A stretch of 49,533 bases of DNA, taken from Chloroflexota bacterium (lineage in GTDB: Bacteria > Chloroflexota > UBA6077 > FW602-bin22 > JAMCYS01). The notes beneath the pieces were generated by a model that did not search any database, was not told where the DNA came from, and saw nothing but the letters and a program-made list of their open reading frames with translations. Shown one piece after another: positions 1 through 11,833 of the stretch. The stretch covers positions 1 to 49,533 of the forward strand of contig JAMCYS010000075.1 in assembly GCA_023473795.1 (NCBI GenBank), read 5' to 3'. The position numbers and the translations under genes are program-made. Within the stretch, counting starts at the first letter, position 1. Each line of letters starts with the position of its first letter.

Positions 1-81
1 CGCGTAGTTGCGCTGCGCCAAATAGCTCGCCGTGGTCGCGCCCACGTTTCCCGCACCGACGATAGTCACCTTGGCTCGCAT
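1..81 (-). CDS. mdh: Malate (or lactate) dehydrogenase, N-terminal fragment cut by window edge
   Basis: Reading the minus strand from the ATG at 81 gives 27 codons that open with MRAKVTIVGAGNVGATTA, the N-terminal Rossmann strand and GxGxxG dinucleotide-binding loop of the LDH/MDH family. The ATG is preceded by GGAGG about 6 bases upstream. Only the first NAD-binding loop is visible, so malate versus lactate dehydrogenase cannot be settled from the sequence. Malate dehydrogenase is favoured because this is the last gene after a lower-glycolysis cluster and because the VGAGNVGAT form is common in bacterial MDH. The rest of the gene lies outside the window. Confidence 0.8.
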   Translation of the reverse strand, partial: MRAKVTIVGAGNVGATTASYLAQRNYA

Positions 82-113
82 CGCGCTCCTCCTTCGCCTG
101 GCCCAGGCGTCGA

Positions 114-139
114 CCGGCCGCTGCCTGGGCAGCGGCCGG
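114..139 (-). other. Perfect 12-bp hairpin in the mdh leader
   Basis: CCGGCCGCTGCC and its exact reverse complement flank a 2-base centre between the tpiA stop and the mdh start. There is no T-run on either side, so it is not a classical intrinsic terminator. It lies downstream of the minus-strand -10 element at 164-172 and would sit in the 5' untranslated region of mdh, where it may affect mRNA processing or stability. Confidence 0.6.
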
Positions 140-163
140 CTGTCTTCATTGCCGCGTACCTGG

Positions 164-172
164 ATTATAACA
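164..172 (-). promoter_or_regulatory. Extended -10 element (TGTTATAAT) ahead of mdh
   Basis: On the minus strand the sequence reads TGTTATAAT, a perfect -10 hexamer with the TGn extension. No good -35 hexamer is seen 16-18 bases upstream. It would give mdh its own transcript, in addition to read-through from tpiA. Confidence 0.5.
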
Positions 173-191
173 CGTCGCTTGGCTGCTGAGC

Positions 192-983
192 CTAGGATGC
201 TTGGCTGCCTTTGATCTCCGCCGTCCTGGCGACGATGGTCGTGAAGTCAGCCGCCTTGAGGCTGGCCCCGCCGACCAGGGCCCCGTCTATCTCGGACTCG
301 CCCATGAACTCGGCGATGTTGCCGCCGTTGACGCTGCCGCCGTACTGCACGCGGGTATTCCGCGCCGCGTTGTCGCCGTAGCGCTCGGCGAGGGTGCGGC
401 GGATGAACGACACCACGGCCGCCGCCCCGGCGCCGGTGGCAGGGAGGCCGGTGCCGATGGCCCAGACGGGTTCGTAAGCAATGACGATTTCCGACAGGTC
501 CGGCACGTTCTCCAGGCCCCCGCGGACCTGGCGCGCGATGACTTCCTCGGTGCGGCCCGAGCGGTTGTCCTCCAGGTTCTCGCCCACGCACATGATCACC
601 TTAAGACCGTGCTTCAAAGCCGCCTGCACGCGCTTGTTCACCGTGGCATCGGTCTCGACGAAGTACTGGCGGCGCTCGGAATGCCCGACGATGACGTACT
701 CGCAGAGCGGCTTCAACATCAGGGGCGAGATCTCGCCGGTGTAGGCGCCCTTTTCCTCCCAGAACACGTTCTGCCCGCCTAGCTTGACGGCGCTGCCGGC
801 CAACTCCGCCTGCAGGGGCGCCAGCGAGGTGAAGGGCGGGCAAAGGACCTTCTCAACGCCCGTCACCGCCTCCAACCGCTCCCTCATCTCCCGCACGAGC
901 CGCAACGACTCGGCGACGTCTAAGTTCATCTTCCAGTTGCCCGCGATAATGGGCACACGCTTGTTTGGCTGTTCAGTCGGCAT
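192..983 (-). CDS. tpiA: Triosephosphate isomerase
   Basis: Interconverts dihydroxyacetone phosphate and glyceraldehyde 3-phosphate in glycolysis and gluconeogenesis. The 263-residue protein has the family length. Visible catalytic features are the N-terminal GNWKMN with the substrate-binding Lys (about residue 18), GHSERR with the catalytic His (about 101), [11 protein letters not shown] with the catalytic Glu (about 171), and the phosphate-binding YGGSVN and LVGGASL near the C-terminus. The ATG lies inside the 3' end of pgk (11-base overlap), so the two are translationally coupled. It is the eighth gene counting from glycerate kinase, followed by mdh. Confidence 0.97.
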   Translation of the reverse strand: MPTEQPNKRVPIIAGNWKMNLDVAESLRLVREMRERLEAVTGVEKVLCPPFTSLAPLQAELAGSAVKLGGQNVFWEEKGAYTGEISPLMLKPLCEYVIVGHSERRQYFVETDATVNKRVQAALKHGLKVIMCVGENLEDNRSGRTEEVIARQVRGGLENVPDLSEIVIAYEPVWAIGTGLPATGAGAAAVVSFIRRTLAERYGDNAARNTRVQYGGSVNGGNIAEFMGESEIDGALVGGASLKAADFTTIVARTAEIKGSQAS

Positions 984-2151
984 TCCGCAATACCTCCACC
1001 CCAGGTAGGGTTCGACCTTCCAAGAATTCCAGAGAGGCGCCTCCGCCCGTCGAGACGTGCGTGATCTTGTCCGCTAGGCCCATCTGCTCCACCGCGGCGA
1101 CCGAGTCTCCACCGCCAACAATGCTGAGCGCTTGGCTGCTTGCCAGAGCCTCGGCCATGGCCCGGGTGCCGCGGGCGAACTCAGGCACCTCGAAGATGCC
1201 CATCGGACCGTTCCAGACCACTGTCTTGGCGTTGGCGACAACGTCGGCGTAGGTCTGTATGGTCTCCGGGCCGATGTCCACCACTAGCATCTCGGCGGGG
1301 ATACCTGACACCGGCACCACCTTGGTTTCCGCTCCTGCTTCCGGCTTGCTGGCTACCACCACATCAACCGGCAAGAGCAGCTTCTCGTCGCCCTTGCGTA
1401 GCAGCTCCTCCGCCAGGCCGACCTTGTCCTCCTCCACCAGCGACTTGCCGGTGTCGTAGGCCTGGGCGCGCAGGAACGTGTTGGCCATGGCGCCGCCGAT
1501 CAGGAGGCGGTCGACCTTGTCGAGCAGGTTGTTGAGCACCCCGATCTTGGTCGAGACCTTGGCACCACCGATGAGGGCCACGAACGGCCGCTCCGGGTTC
1601 TCCAGAGCCCTACCCATCGTGTCAATTTCCTTCTCCATCAGGAAGCCGGCGTAGGCCGGGCGGTAGGCGGCCACGCCGGAAGTAGAGGCGTGCGCCCGGT
1701 GGGCGGTGCCGAAAGCGTCGTCCACGTAGACGTCGGCCAACTCCGCCAGCTGTCTGGCAAAGACGGCGTCGTTCGCTTCTTCCTCCGGATGGAAGCGCAC
1801 GTTTTCCAGAAGCAGGACCTGCCCCGGGCGCAGGCCGGAGGCGATCTGCCGCACCTCTGGGCCCACGCTGTCAGGAGCCTTGATTACCGTGCCACCGAGC
1901 AATTCTTCCAGTCGCCGAGCCACCGGGTCCAGCCGCAGCTTGTCCACGACCTTGCCGTCCGGTCTGCCCAGGTGAGTCACGAGAATGACGGCGGCGCCGT
2001 GCTGCAGAAGATACTGGATCGTAGGCAGAGCCGCCCTAATCCGGGTGTCGTCGGTAATCCGACCCTGCTTGTCGAGAGGAACATTGAAGTCAACCCGCAC
2101 GAGAACCCGCTTGCCGCTGACGTCGGCGTCGCGGATGGTCTGCTTAGCCAT
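973..2151 (-). CDS. pgk: Phosphoglycerate kinase
   Basis: Transfers phosphate between 1,3-bisphosphoglycerate and ADP, the first ATP-yielding step of lower glycolysis. The 392 residues match the usual monomeric bacterial length. [10 protein letters not shown] near residue 20 is the N-domain substrate signature, [10 protein letters not shown] near 196 belongs to the nucleotide-binding C domain, and the C-terminal [13 protein letters not shown] loop is present. The ATG is preceded by AGGAGGG. It follows gapA after 220 bases and overlaps tpiA, giving the common gap-pgk-tpi order. Confidence 0.98.
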   Translation of the reverse strand: MAKQTIRDADVSGKRVLVRVDFNVPLDKQGRITDDTRIRAALPTIQYLLQHGAAVILVTHLGRPDGKVVDKLRLDPVARRLEELLGGTVIKAPDSVGPEVRQIASGLRPGQVLLLENVRFHPEEEANDAVFARQLAELADVYVDDAFGTAHRAHASTSGVAAYRPAYAGFLMEKEIDTMGRALENPERPFVALIGGAKVSTKIGVLNNLLDKVDRLLIGGAMANTFLRAQAYDTGKSLVEEDKVGLAEELLRKGDEKLLLPVDVVVASKPEAGAETKVVPVSGIPAEMLVVDIGPETIQTYADVVANAKTVVWNGPMGIFEVPEFARGTRAMAEALASSQALSIVGGGDSVAAVEQMGLADKITHVSTGGGASLEFLEGRTLPGVEVLRNAD

Positions 2152-2371
2152 CGCTTGCCCTCCTCACTCGTACAGAAACGCCGGCAGTCGTATTTAGGTA
2201 CGAACCCCCCCACCGGGAAAGAGAGCCCACGACGCCGGCGCACGCGCTGAACGGAGACCGCCCGCGCCGCTGCGCCCCCGCCAAAGCGGCAAGCGCCCCG
2301 CGGCCGGGAAGGCGCCGGTCAGTCGAGAGTAGGTCTAACCCCCGTCGACCGGCGGGAATGACAACGCTGAT

Positions 2372-3394
<1,023 letters not shown>

Positions 3395-3496
3395 TTAGGG
3401 GGGAGGTATCGAACCGTCCCCCGTCATAACCAACAAACAGATTGCTGACCCGCTGGCCGTCCGACGACGGCCCGCTTGGTCGAGAAGAGACGGCAC

Positions 3497-5852
<2,356 letters not shown>

Positions 5853-5866
5853 GCTGTCCACCACCC

Positions 5867-8008
5867 TCAATGATTTTCGCCGGTCAGAATGATCCGCGCA
5901 TCGACAGCGGTTGCTCCGCCGCCCGCGGGATTGACGACGAGGGGATTCACATCCAACTCAATTATCTCAGGAAAGTCGGTCACGAGCTGCGAGACGCGCA
6001 ACAACGCATCGACGATGGCAGCCAGGTCGGCCGGGGGCTGGCCACGCACGCCCGCCAGAAGCGGGAAGGAACGGATCTCGTGCACCATGGTTTCCGCCTG
6101 GCTGGGCGTAAGCGGCGCCACGCGGAACGACACGTCCTTGAGCACTTCGACGTAGATGCCGCCGAGCCCGAACATTACTAGGTGGCCGAACTGCGGGTCG
6201 TGCGTCACCCCGAGGATAACCTCGCGTCCAGGCTTGACCATTTCTTGCACGGCCACGCCCCACACGTCCGCATCCCGTTTGTAGCGCAGGGCATTGGCGC
6301 GAATGGCCTTGTACGCAGCCAGTACCTCGGCGTCGTCCTGCACGCCCACACGCACGCCGCCCGCGTCCGACTTGTGGAGAATATCGGGCGAGACGATCTT
6401 CATCACAACCGGATAGCCGATCTCCCGGGCAAACTGCACGGCTTCGTTGGCCGAGGTAGCCAGTTTGTTACCCGGCAGGCGCAGACCATAGGCCTCCATC
6501 ACTCCCCTGGCCTCCAGGTCGCCAAGGGCGGTGCGACCGGCCTCGCGCGCACGCCTGATAACCTCAGCCGCCGCCTCGCGGTCCACCTTCATTTCTACCG
6601 GTTGCTCTTCCGGAGTGAGCTGCCACTCCCGGTAACGATCCATCGCCACCAGAGCCTCGACCGCCCGCTCCGGGAAGGTGTAGTTGGGCACGCGACCCTC
6701 CCTGAGGATCTGCAGGCCAGGCGCTACCGCCTCGCCACCCATGAAGCTGGCCAGCACGGGCTTGCTACCGTTCTGGCCGGCACGAACGACTACTTCGGCG
6801 GTCTTCTCGATCTCCGTCATCGCTTGCGGTGTCAGCAGTACCAGTAACGAGTTGACATTGGGATCGGCCAGCGCCGCATCGATCGCCACCTGGTAGCGAT
6901 CAGCCTGCGCGTCGCCGATGACGTCGACCGGATTGTAGACGCTGGCCGCGCGCGGCAGGTGCTCACGCAACCGGGCGATCGTCTCGGGAGCAAACGACGC
7001 CAGCTGCAACCCCTTCCGCTCGCAGGCATCGGTTGCCAGAATGCCGGGACCGCCGGCGTTGGTCACAATCGCTAGACGCTTGCCCGCCGGCAAGGGCTGG
7101 TAGGCGAACGCCAGCGAAATGTCGAACAGGTCCTGCATCGTCGCCGCTCGCAGGATGCCAGACTGCTTGAAGGCGGCGTCGTAGGCCGCCTCGGAGCCGG
7201 CCAGGCTGCCCGTGTGCGAGGAAACGGCCCGCGAGCCTGCCGCCGTGCCGCCGGACTTCACTATCACCAGAGGCTTCTTCTTGGTCAGTGCCGTGGCGGC
7301 CTTGCGGAACTCGCTACCGTTGGTGACCCCTTCCAGATACGCCACCACGACCCTTGAATCAGGGTCCTGGCGGAAAGCCCGGAACATGTCGATTTCGCTC
7401 AGGTCCGCCTTGTTACCCAGACTCACGATCTTGCTGAAGCCGACCTGCTCGGATACGGCCCAGTCGAGAATGGCAGTGAGCAGGGCGCCGGACTGGGAGA
7501 CGAATGCTATGTCTCCCACCTCGGGCTGAGCAGCGGCGAAGGTCGCGTTGAGACGGGACTTCGTATCGATAATCCCGAGGATGTTGGGGCCGAGAATGCG
7601 CATGCCGCCCTCGCGGGCAATGCGCGTGATCTCCTTTTCCGCCGCCAGGCCCTCCGGCCCCACCTCGCGGAAACCGGCGGTGATGATCACGGCGCCTTTG
7701 GCCCCCTTGGCCACCGCGTCTCGCAGCACTGCTGCCACCAGAGGCTGCGGCACCACCACGACCACCAGGTCCACAGGACCCGGTATGGAAACCAGATCGG
7801 GATATACTTTCAGACCAAGCAGCCCGTCAGCCTTGGGGTTGACCGGATAGATCGGGCCAGGAAAGCCCATCTCCAGCATGTTCTTCAGCACCGTGTGGCC
7901 CAGGCCCTTCTCATTACGCGAAGCGCCAACAACGGCCACGGAAGCAGGTGAGAAGAACGCCTTGAGGATGTCGCCTACGTTTTCACTAACATCGGAAGTT
8001 GTGACCAC
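5867..8008 (-). CDS. ADP-forming acetyl/acyl-CoA synthetase, fused alpha-beta subunits
   Basis: Converts acyl-CoA + ADP + Pi to acid + CoA + ATP, which conserves energy during acetate formation. Domain order: CoA-binding Rossmann domain (SVAVVGASRNEKGLGHTV), succinyl-CoA-ligase-like flavodoxin domains with the phospho-accepting His in SSHTGSLAG (about residue 245), then a C-terminal ATP-grasp domain (GYPVVMKIVSPDILHKSDAGGV through DVNPLVV). About 713 residues, the usual fused length. The GTG at 8008 has GGGAGAG nine bases upstream and is preferred over a TTG at 8026. It shares a transcript with glycerate kinase (about 50 bases) and overlaps the DRTGG gene. Substrate range cannot be read from sequence. 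Confidence 0.93.
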   Translation of the reverse strand: MVTTSDVSENVGDILKAFFSPASVAVVGASRNEKGLGHTVLKNMLEMGFPGPIYPVNPKADGLLGLKVYPDLVSIPGPVDLVVVVVPQPLVAAVLRDAVAKGAKGAVIITAGFREVGPEGLAAEKEITRIAREGGMRILGPNILGIIDTKSRLNATFAAAQPEVGDIAFVSQSGALLTAILDWAVSEQVGFSKIVSLGNKADLSEIDMFRAFRQDPDSRVVVAYLEGVTNGSEFRKAATALTKKKPLVIVKSGGTAAGSRAVSSHTGSLAGSEAAYDAAFKQSGILRAATMQDLFDISLAFAYQPLPAGKRLAIVTNAGGPGILATDACERKGLQLASFAPETIARLREHLPRAASVYNPVDVIGDAQADRYQVAIDAALADPNVNSLLVLLTPQAMTEIEKTAEVVVRAGQNGSKPVLASFMGGEAVAPGLQILREGRVPNYTFPERAVEALVAMDRYREWQLTPEEQPVEMKVDREAAAEVIRRAREAGRTALGDLEARGVMEAYGLRLPGNKLATSANEAVQFAREIGYPVVMKIVSPDILHKSDAGGVRVGVQDDAEVLAAYKAIRANALRYKRDADVWGVAVQEMVKPGREVILGVTHDPQFGHLVMFGLGGIYVEVLKDVSFRVAPLTPSQAETMVHEIRSFPLLAGVRGQPPADLAAIVDALLRVSQLVTDFPEIIELDVNPLVVNPAGGGATAVDARIILTGENH

Positions 8009-8060
8009 GCCGAATATCTCTCCCAACTACGCCGCCCCAGGCGGCGAGACAATCAGCCTG

Positions 8061-9452
8061 CTAGAACGCGAAAACGAATACTAAGTCGTTCACGTTCGTA
8101 TTCGTCGGACCAGTAACTAACAAGTCCCCAATCTGTGCAAAGAGAGTATAGCTGTCGTTGTTCGCCAGGTAGTGCCAGGGATCGAGCCCCTTTCCTGCCG
8201 CCCGGGCCAGAGTCTCGCCATCGGCCACGGCGCCGGCGGCGTCCGTGGGACCGTCGCTGCCGTCGGTGGCCAGGCTGATAATCGCCACATTCTCTATGCC
8301 CGATATCTTCATTGCCGCTGCCAGACAGAGTTCCTGATTGCGCCCGCCTTTGCCCTGGCCGCGCACGGTCACCGTGGTCTCTCCCCCCGCGACGATGCAG
8401 GCAGGCCTAGCCAGCGGACGGCCGGAGCGGGCGACCTCCCGAGCCAACGCCGCCTCGAACTTGGCCACCTCACGCGCTTCTCCTTCCACGAAACTGGTCA
8501 AGAAGAGCGTGTTGAAGCCCAGCTCCTTGGCCTTGGCGACCGCGGCCTCCGAGGCGATTTCGTTGCTGGCCACCAGGAGGTTCTGCCCCTTGGCGAATAC
8601 CGGATCGCCGGGCTTTGGCGTGTCGGGGATCTCACCCGCGAGCCCTTGCCGGAGATGGCGGAGAACGGCGGGCGGCACCTGGTCGAGGATGCCGTAGCGC
8701 TCCAGGACATTGTAGGCGTCCGCGAACGTGCTGGTGTCGGGCACGGTTGGACCGGAGGCGATTACGTCCAGCGGGTTACCTACGACGTCCGAGAGGATCA
8801 ACGAGACCAGCGTAGCCGGGTAGGCCAGCCGCGCCAGATTGCCACCCTTCATCCGTGACAGGTGCTTGCGCAGCGTGTTGATCTCGTTGATCGTCGCCCC
8901 GCAGCGCAGCAGAAGGTTGGTGAGGCCCTGCTTATCGGCCAGAGTCAAGCCCTCGGCAGGTGAAACCAGCAGCGCGGAGCCACCCCCCGAGATCAAACAG
9001 AAGACCAGCGAGTCCTCGCCAGCAGCCTCGACCAGCTCCAGCATGCGCCGGCCGCCCCGCAGCCCATTCTCGTCAGGTAGGGGATGGCCCGCTTCATTAA
9101 TCGCCACTCGCGCCGTTGGCGCCGTGTACCCGTACTTGGTATTCACCAGGCCCGCGATGATACGGTCCCCCAGGATCTCCTCCACCGCCATCGCCATGGC
9201 GACGCTGGCCTTGCCGCCGCCGATGACGTATATGCTGCGGAAGCGTCTCAGATTGTACGTTTCAGCGCCGACAAACAGGGTTTCGCCCTGCAAGCGCAGG
9301 CAACGCCGCACCGCTTCCGCGGGATCGACTGCCCGCAGTGCCTCAGCCAACACCGACATCGCCAGCCGGCGATGCCCAGTAGGGTCGTTCTCTTCGCCAT
9401 ACTGCCAGTGTACTAGACCCTCGATGAGAGCAGCCCCCTCTCTAACCAGCAA
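8061..9452 (-). CDS. Glycerate 2-kinase, MOFRL family
   Basis: Phosphorylates D-glycerate to 2-phosphoglycerate, the enolase substrate, which fits its place as first gene of this glycolytic operon. Family motifs: VIGGGKASVAMA near residue 75, NTKYGYTAPTA, EAGHPLPDENG, FCLISGGGSALL, NTLRKHLSRMKGG, LSDVVGNPLDVIASGPT, and the C-terminal MOFRL domain with GGETTVTVRGQGKGGRNQE and TDGSDGPTDAAGA, ending VTGPTNTNVNDL. The start is uncertain: the TTG at 9452 has a weak ribosome site, and the ATG at 9359 begins directly at the conserved region. The operon promoter and an attenuator-like terminator lie just upstream. Confidence 0.93.
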   Translation of the reverse strand: MLVREGAALIEGLVHWQYGEENDPTGHRRLAMSVLAEALRAVDPAEAVRRCLRLQGETLFVGAETYNLRRFRSIYVIGGGKASVAMAMAVEEILGDRIIAGLVNTKYGYTAPTARVAINEAGHPLPDENGLRGGRRMLELVEAAGEDSLVFCLISGGGSALLVSPAEGLTLADKQGLTNLLLRCGATINEINTLRKHLSRMKGGNLARLAYPATLVSLILSDVVGNPLDVIASGPTVPDTSTFADAYNVLERYGILDQVPPAVLRHLRQGLAGEIPDTPKPGDPVFAKGQNLLVASNEIASEAAVAKAKELGFNTLFLTSFVEGEAREVAKFEAALAREVARSGRPLARPACIVAGGETTVTVRGQGKGGRNQELCLAAAMKISGIENVAIISLATDGSDGPTDAAGAVADGETLARAAGKGLDPWHYLANNDSYTLFAQIGDLLVTGPTNTNVNDLVFVFAF

Positions 9453-9491
9453 CTAGGAATCCGCCGCCCAGCGCCACGTCACCGGGACCAC

Positions 9492-9521
9492 AAAAAAGCA
9501 CCCTCTTTGCATGGGGTGCTT
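9492..9521 (-). terminator. Intrinsic terminator in the leader of the glycolytic operon
   Basis: On the minus strand AAGCACCC and GGGTGCTT form a perfect 8-bp stem around a 10-base loop, followed directly by a run of six T (part of the T-run continues the stem). It lies only 40 bases before the first possible start of the glycerate kinase gene and about 80 bases after a strong promoter, so it must attenuate that operon or end a short RNA. Confidence 0.85.
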
Positions 9522-9594
9522 AGGCGGGCAGGCTCGCGGGGCCCTGCGCCTTCGCACGTCCTCGCCGCCACTTCCATCCCCGACTTGACACTCA
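9492..9594 (-). ncRNA. Candidate structured leader RNA or small RNA (~100 nt) ahead of glycerate kinase
   Basis: The span from the predicted start (7 bases after TAGACT) to the intrinsic terminator has no convincing reading frame and folds locally. GGCGG can pair with CCGCC across the middle, enclosing a GCAGG/CCUGC hairpin, followed by the terminator stem. I do not recognise a known riboswitch, SRP RNA or 6S consensus. It may be a metabolite- or protein-controlled attenuator for the operon, or an independent small RNA. Confidence 0.5.
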
Positions 9595-9600
9595 GAGCGG

Positions 9601-9629
9601 AGTCTACCATACGACCGGCACCATGTCAA
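9601..9629 (-). promoter_or_regulatory. Sigma-70-type promoter for the glycolytic operon/leader
   Basis: Minus strand TTGACA (9624-9629), 17-base spacer, TAGACT (9601-9606): a perfect -35 and a 4/6 -10. The predicted start is near 9594, giving a leader that reaches the terminator at 9492-9521 before the first gene. Confidence 0.7.
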
Positions 9630-9880
9630 CGCGGCCCTGGCAAGCGCAAGCCTGGCAATCTTCGTCGGAAAGCGCCCTGCCGGACAGCCGTCGCATCGCC
9701 AACAGTGCCAGATTCCCTTTGCCGCGGGACCTTGCCCAGAGGGTAGGTCTCACTCGCCCGACCTTGGCCCGCTTCCTGCACCTTAAGTCCGCGCACAAGG
9801 GTTTGCTAACCTCCAGACCGGCGCGCAACGCGGCGTCATTCGACTCCCGCCGCAGCTGTTTGGACAACTCCACAAGGTAG
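9630..9880. other. Intergenic stretch, nothing recognised
   Basis: About 250 bases between the minus-strand operon promoter and the plus-strand CDS at 9881. Open frames exist on both strands, but none shows a ribosome site, a recognisable family or a credible composition. I see no repeat or RNA gene here. Confidence 0.5.
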
Positions 9881-10366
9881 GTGCCAGCTTTGGGCTTCAT
9901 TGCATCGATTTTGACGCTTCGCGACTCCCTCAGCTGGGCCCTTCTTGGCCTCTCCCCGCTGCAGCAGTCTGCCCTCGAAGTCGAAGGCGGCGCCAACAGA
10001 TTTCGACCGTTTGGACCCGAGCTCACGCCCCGCAACCTACCCTCCGACCTGCCCATCTATGCGGTCCGCGGCTACCGCAAACGGCCCCTGGCCACAGTGA
10101 CGAGCCAAGGCGATGTCAGCCTGTCGTACCAGCCGCGCGAAACCTTCGACGTCGTGGCTGCCTTCTACGAGGGACAGCTCCAGGTCAAGCGCTGGGACGT
10201 CACGGACAGCCACGAGGACACCGGCGCCGGTTACCGCGCCCGCCGTTTCGACGTGCAGAAAGGAGCTCGATTGGGCTCCATAGCCGTCGAAGAGACAGTG
10301 GCCGACCTGGGCCCCATCGAGCACCGCACGGTCAGCGTCAGCATCGACATCGCCTACTGGGACTGA
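9881..10366 (+). CDS. Hypothetical protein, possibly exported
   Basis: 161 residues from a GTG directly after an in-frame TAG. Residues ~1-30 are moderately hydrophobic and could be a poor signal sequence. The body (from about LPSDLPIYAVRGY) contains a stretch like VVAAFYEGQLQVKRWDV, which resembles the 'FYxxxL..xGW' pattern of small secreted or lipoprotein-like proteins of unknown function in Chloroflexota and relatives. I cannot assign a function. The N-terminus is uncertain, with no clear ribosome site. It stands alone and is followed by a terminator-like hairpin, so it looks monocistronic. Confidence 0.6.
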   Translation: MPALGFIASILTLRDSLSWALLGLSPLQQSALEVEGGANRFRPFGPELTPRNLPSDLPIYAVRGYRKRPLATVTSQGDVSLSYQPRETFDVVAAFYEGQLQVKRWDVTDSHEDTGAGYRARRFDVQKGARLGSIAVEETVADLGPIEHRTVSVSIDIAYWD

Positions 10367-10392
10367 GCCCGACAACGGGGCTCTTCGCCCTT
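10365..10392 (+). terminator. Probable intrinsic terminator after the CDS at 9881
   Basis: GAGCCC and GGGCTC form a 6-bp stem around a 7-base loop, followed by TTCGCCCTTT. It begins inside the stop codon of the preceding gene. The T-tract is broken, so confidence is moderate. Confidence 0.5.
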
Positions 10393-10509
10393 TGCATGGA
10401 AATCGCCTAGCACTCGGCGTCTCTGCCGGGCGCGGGACCGCACGGGCAGCGACGCCCACGCCTGCCAATACGTCCCTCTTACGAACGAAGACCTGACAAC
10501 GGCCCTCCC

Positions 10510-10539
10510 TTTCCAGAGAGCGCATCACCGGCGTATAAT
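10510..10539 (+). promoter_or_regulatory. Putative promoter for the amidohydrolase
   Basis: TATAAT at 10534-10539 with TTTCCA 18 bases upstream (10510-10515). The -10 is perfect and the -35 weak. It lies about 60 bases ahead of the chosen GTG start. Confidence 0.45.
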
Positions 10540-10601
10540 TGGCCCGACCGATTCCAGCGCTGGCCTGATTGACCAATAGCCAAGCTAGGGAGGCTGCAAC
10601 C

Positions 10602-11726
10602 GTGCCCAAGTACGACCTGCTACTCAAAGGCGGACGTGTCCTCGACCCCAGCCAAGACCTTGACTGCGTTTGCGATGTTGCCGTAACCAAGGGTGTAATC
10701 ACCGGGATGGCCCCCGACTTATCCTGGACTGACGCCGGACGAGCCATCGATGTCTCGGGCACGATCGTGATGCCCGGCCTGGTCGATTTTCACACGCACG
10801 CCTACTGGGGCGTTTGCGAGTACGGCGTCGACCCCGACCTCACCTTCTTGCCCCGCGGCACTACCACAATTCTCGACGTGGGCAGCGCGGGCGCTATAAC
10901 GCTGCCCGGCTTCCGGCACTACGTAGTCGAACGCTCCCGCACCCGCATCAAGGCCCTCCTACACGTCAACACGGCGGGAATGACCCACTCGGTGGGCGAG
11001 CTCATCGGACTGCAGTATCTGGACCCGGAACGCACCGCCGCCGTCGCCAAAGAAAACGCCGACTTAATAGTCGGCATCAAGGTGCGCCTGAGTCGCAACG
11101 TCGCGGGCGAGAATGACTGGCAGGCTTTCCAGGCGGCACGCAAAGCAGCAGAGCTGGCTGGCATTCCCTTGATGGTGCACTTCGGCAGTTCGTTCACGCC
11201 GCTGGCCCAGGTTCTGGACGCCATGCGGCCGGGTGACATCCTCACCCACTGCTTCAGCGGGCGAGCGAACAACATCATGGACGAGAAGGGGCGCCTCCTG
11301 CCCGAGGTCTGGGCCGCGGTGCGCCGTGGGGTCAACGTGGACGTCGGCCACGGGATGGGCAGCTTCAACTTCGACACCGCCAGCGCCGCGCTCAAGCAAG
11401 GTCTGCTGCCGACGACGATCAGCAGCGACTTGCATGCCTACAGCCAACCGTACCCCGTCATCGACCTCCTCACCGTGATGAGCAAGTTCGTCTACGTGCT
11501 AGGTCTGCCGCTGGGCGAGGTCGTGCGGCGCGCGACGGCAGTCCCGGCCCAGCTGCTCGGTCTGGCCGACGTGGCGGGAAGCCTCAGGGTGGGCGCTCCG
11601 GCCGATGTCGCCGTTGTCCGTGAGCTCGCGGGCCAGTTCGAGCTGTGGGACGCGGACAAGAATTCGCGCCTTTCGCCTAACCTGCTGACGCCGTTCCTAA
11701 CCCTGCGTGCCGGCGAGGTCTTCTGA
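10602..11726 (+). CDS. Amidohydrolase superfamily metallohydrolase (dihydroorotase/deacetylase-like)
   Basis: 374 residues from the GTG at 10602, with AGGGAGG eight bases upstream; the longer TTG start at 10569 lacks a ribosome site. Order of features: beta-strand cap with LLLKGGRVLDPSQD, DFHTHAYWG metal-binding HxH, a candidate carboxylated Lys in IKVRLS, MVHFG and HCFSGRAN with metal His residues, VDVGHGMGSF, and SSDLHA with the catalytic Asp. This pattern fits the EF_0837/Atu3266-type 'amidohydrolase/deacetylase family metallohydrolase' group better than true dihydroorotase. Cytoplasmic; substrate unknown. No pyrimidine genes are adjacent. Confidence 0.88.
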   Translation: MPKYDLLLKGGRVLDPSQDLDCVCDVAVTKGVITGMAPDLSWTDAGRAIDVSGTIVMPGLVDFHTHAYWGVCEYGVDPDLTFLPRGTTTILDVGSAGAITLPGFRHYVVERSRTRIKALLHVNTAGMTHSVGELIGLQYLDPERTAAVAKENADLIVGIKVRLSRNVAGENDWQAFQAARKAAELAGIPLMVHFGSSFTPLAQVLDAMRPGDILTHCFSGRANNIMDEKGRLLPEVWAAVRRGVNVDVGHGMGSFNFDTASAALKQGLLPTTISSDLHAYSQPYPVIDLLTVMSKFVYVLGLPLGEVVRRATAVPAQLLGLADVAGSLRVGAPADVAVVRELAGQFELWDADKNSRLSPNLLTPFLTLRAGEVF

Positions 11727-11770
11727 GCGGCAGTCGTCAGGCCGGGCGAGGCTACCGCAGTCACCCCGCC

Positions 11771-11833
11771 GGCGATATACCCGGCCTCTGTCCCGCCGGA
11801 CCGCCTTGGCGGGGCAGGCTTGCCTATATCGCC
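11771..11833. terminator. Long imperfect inverted repeat between convergent genes
   Basis: GGCGATATA (11771-11779) and TATATCGCC (11825-11833) bracket an inner CCCGCC/GGCGGG hairpin with partial pairing between. The right arm contains the stop codon of the quinone reductase gene. No T-run follows on either strand; position suggests a shared two-way terminator or mRNA 3'-end protector. Confidence 0.5.

Noticed and set aside
9492-9594. SRP RNA, 6S RNA or a known riboswitch in the glycolytic leader
   Set aside because: The SRP core GGAAGG...AGCAG is absent, the length is too short for 6S, and I find no match to fluoride, guanidine or cyclic-di-GMP cores.
9604-10056. Minus-strand frame of 150 codons opposite the CDS at 9881
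   Set aside because: No ribosome site or family match; its end overlaps the operon promoter. The plus-strand frame has the more protein-like pattern.
10037-10762. Minus-strand frame of 241 codons
   Set aside because: Overlaps the 3' end of one plus-strand gene and the start of the amidohydrolase, with no recognisable motif.
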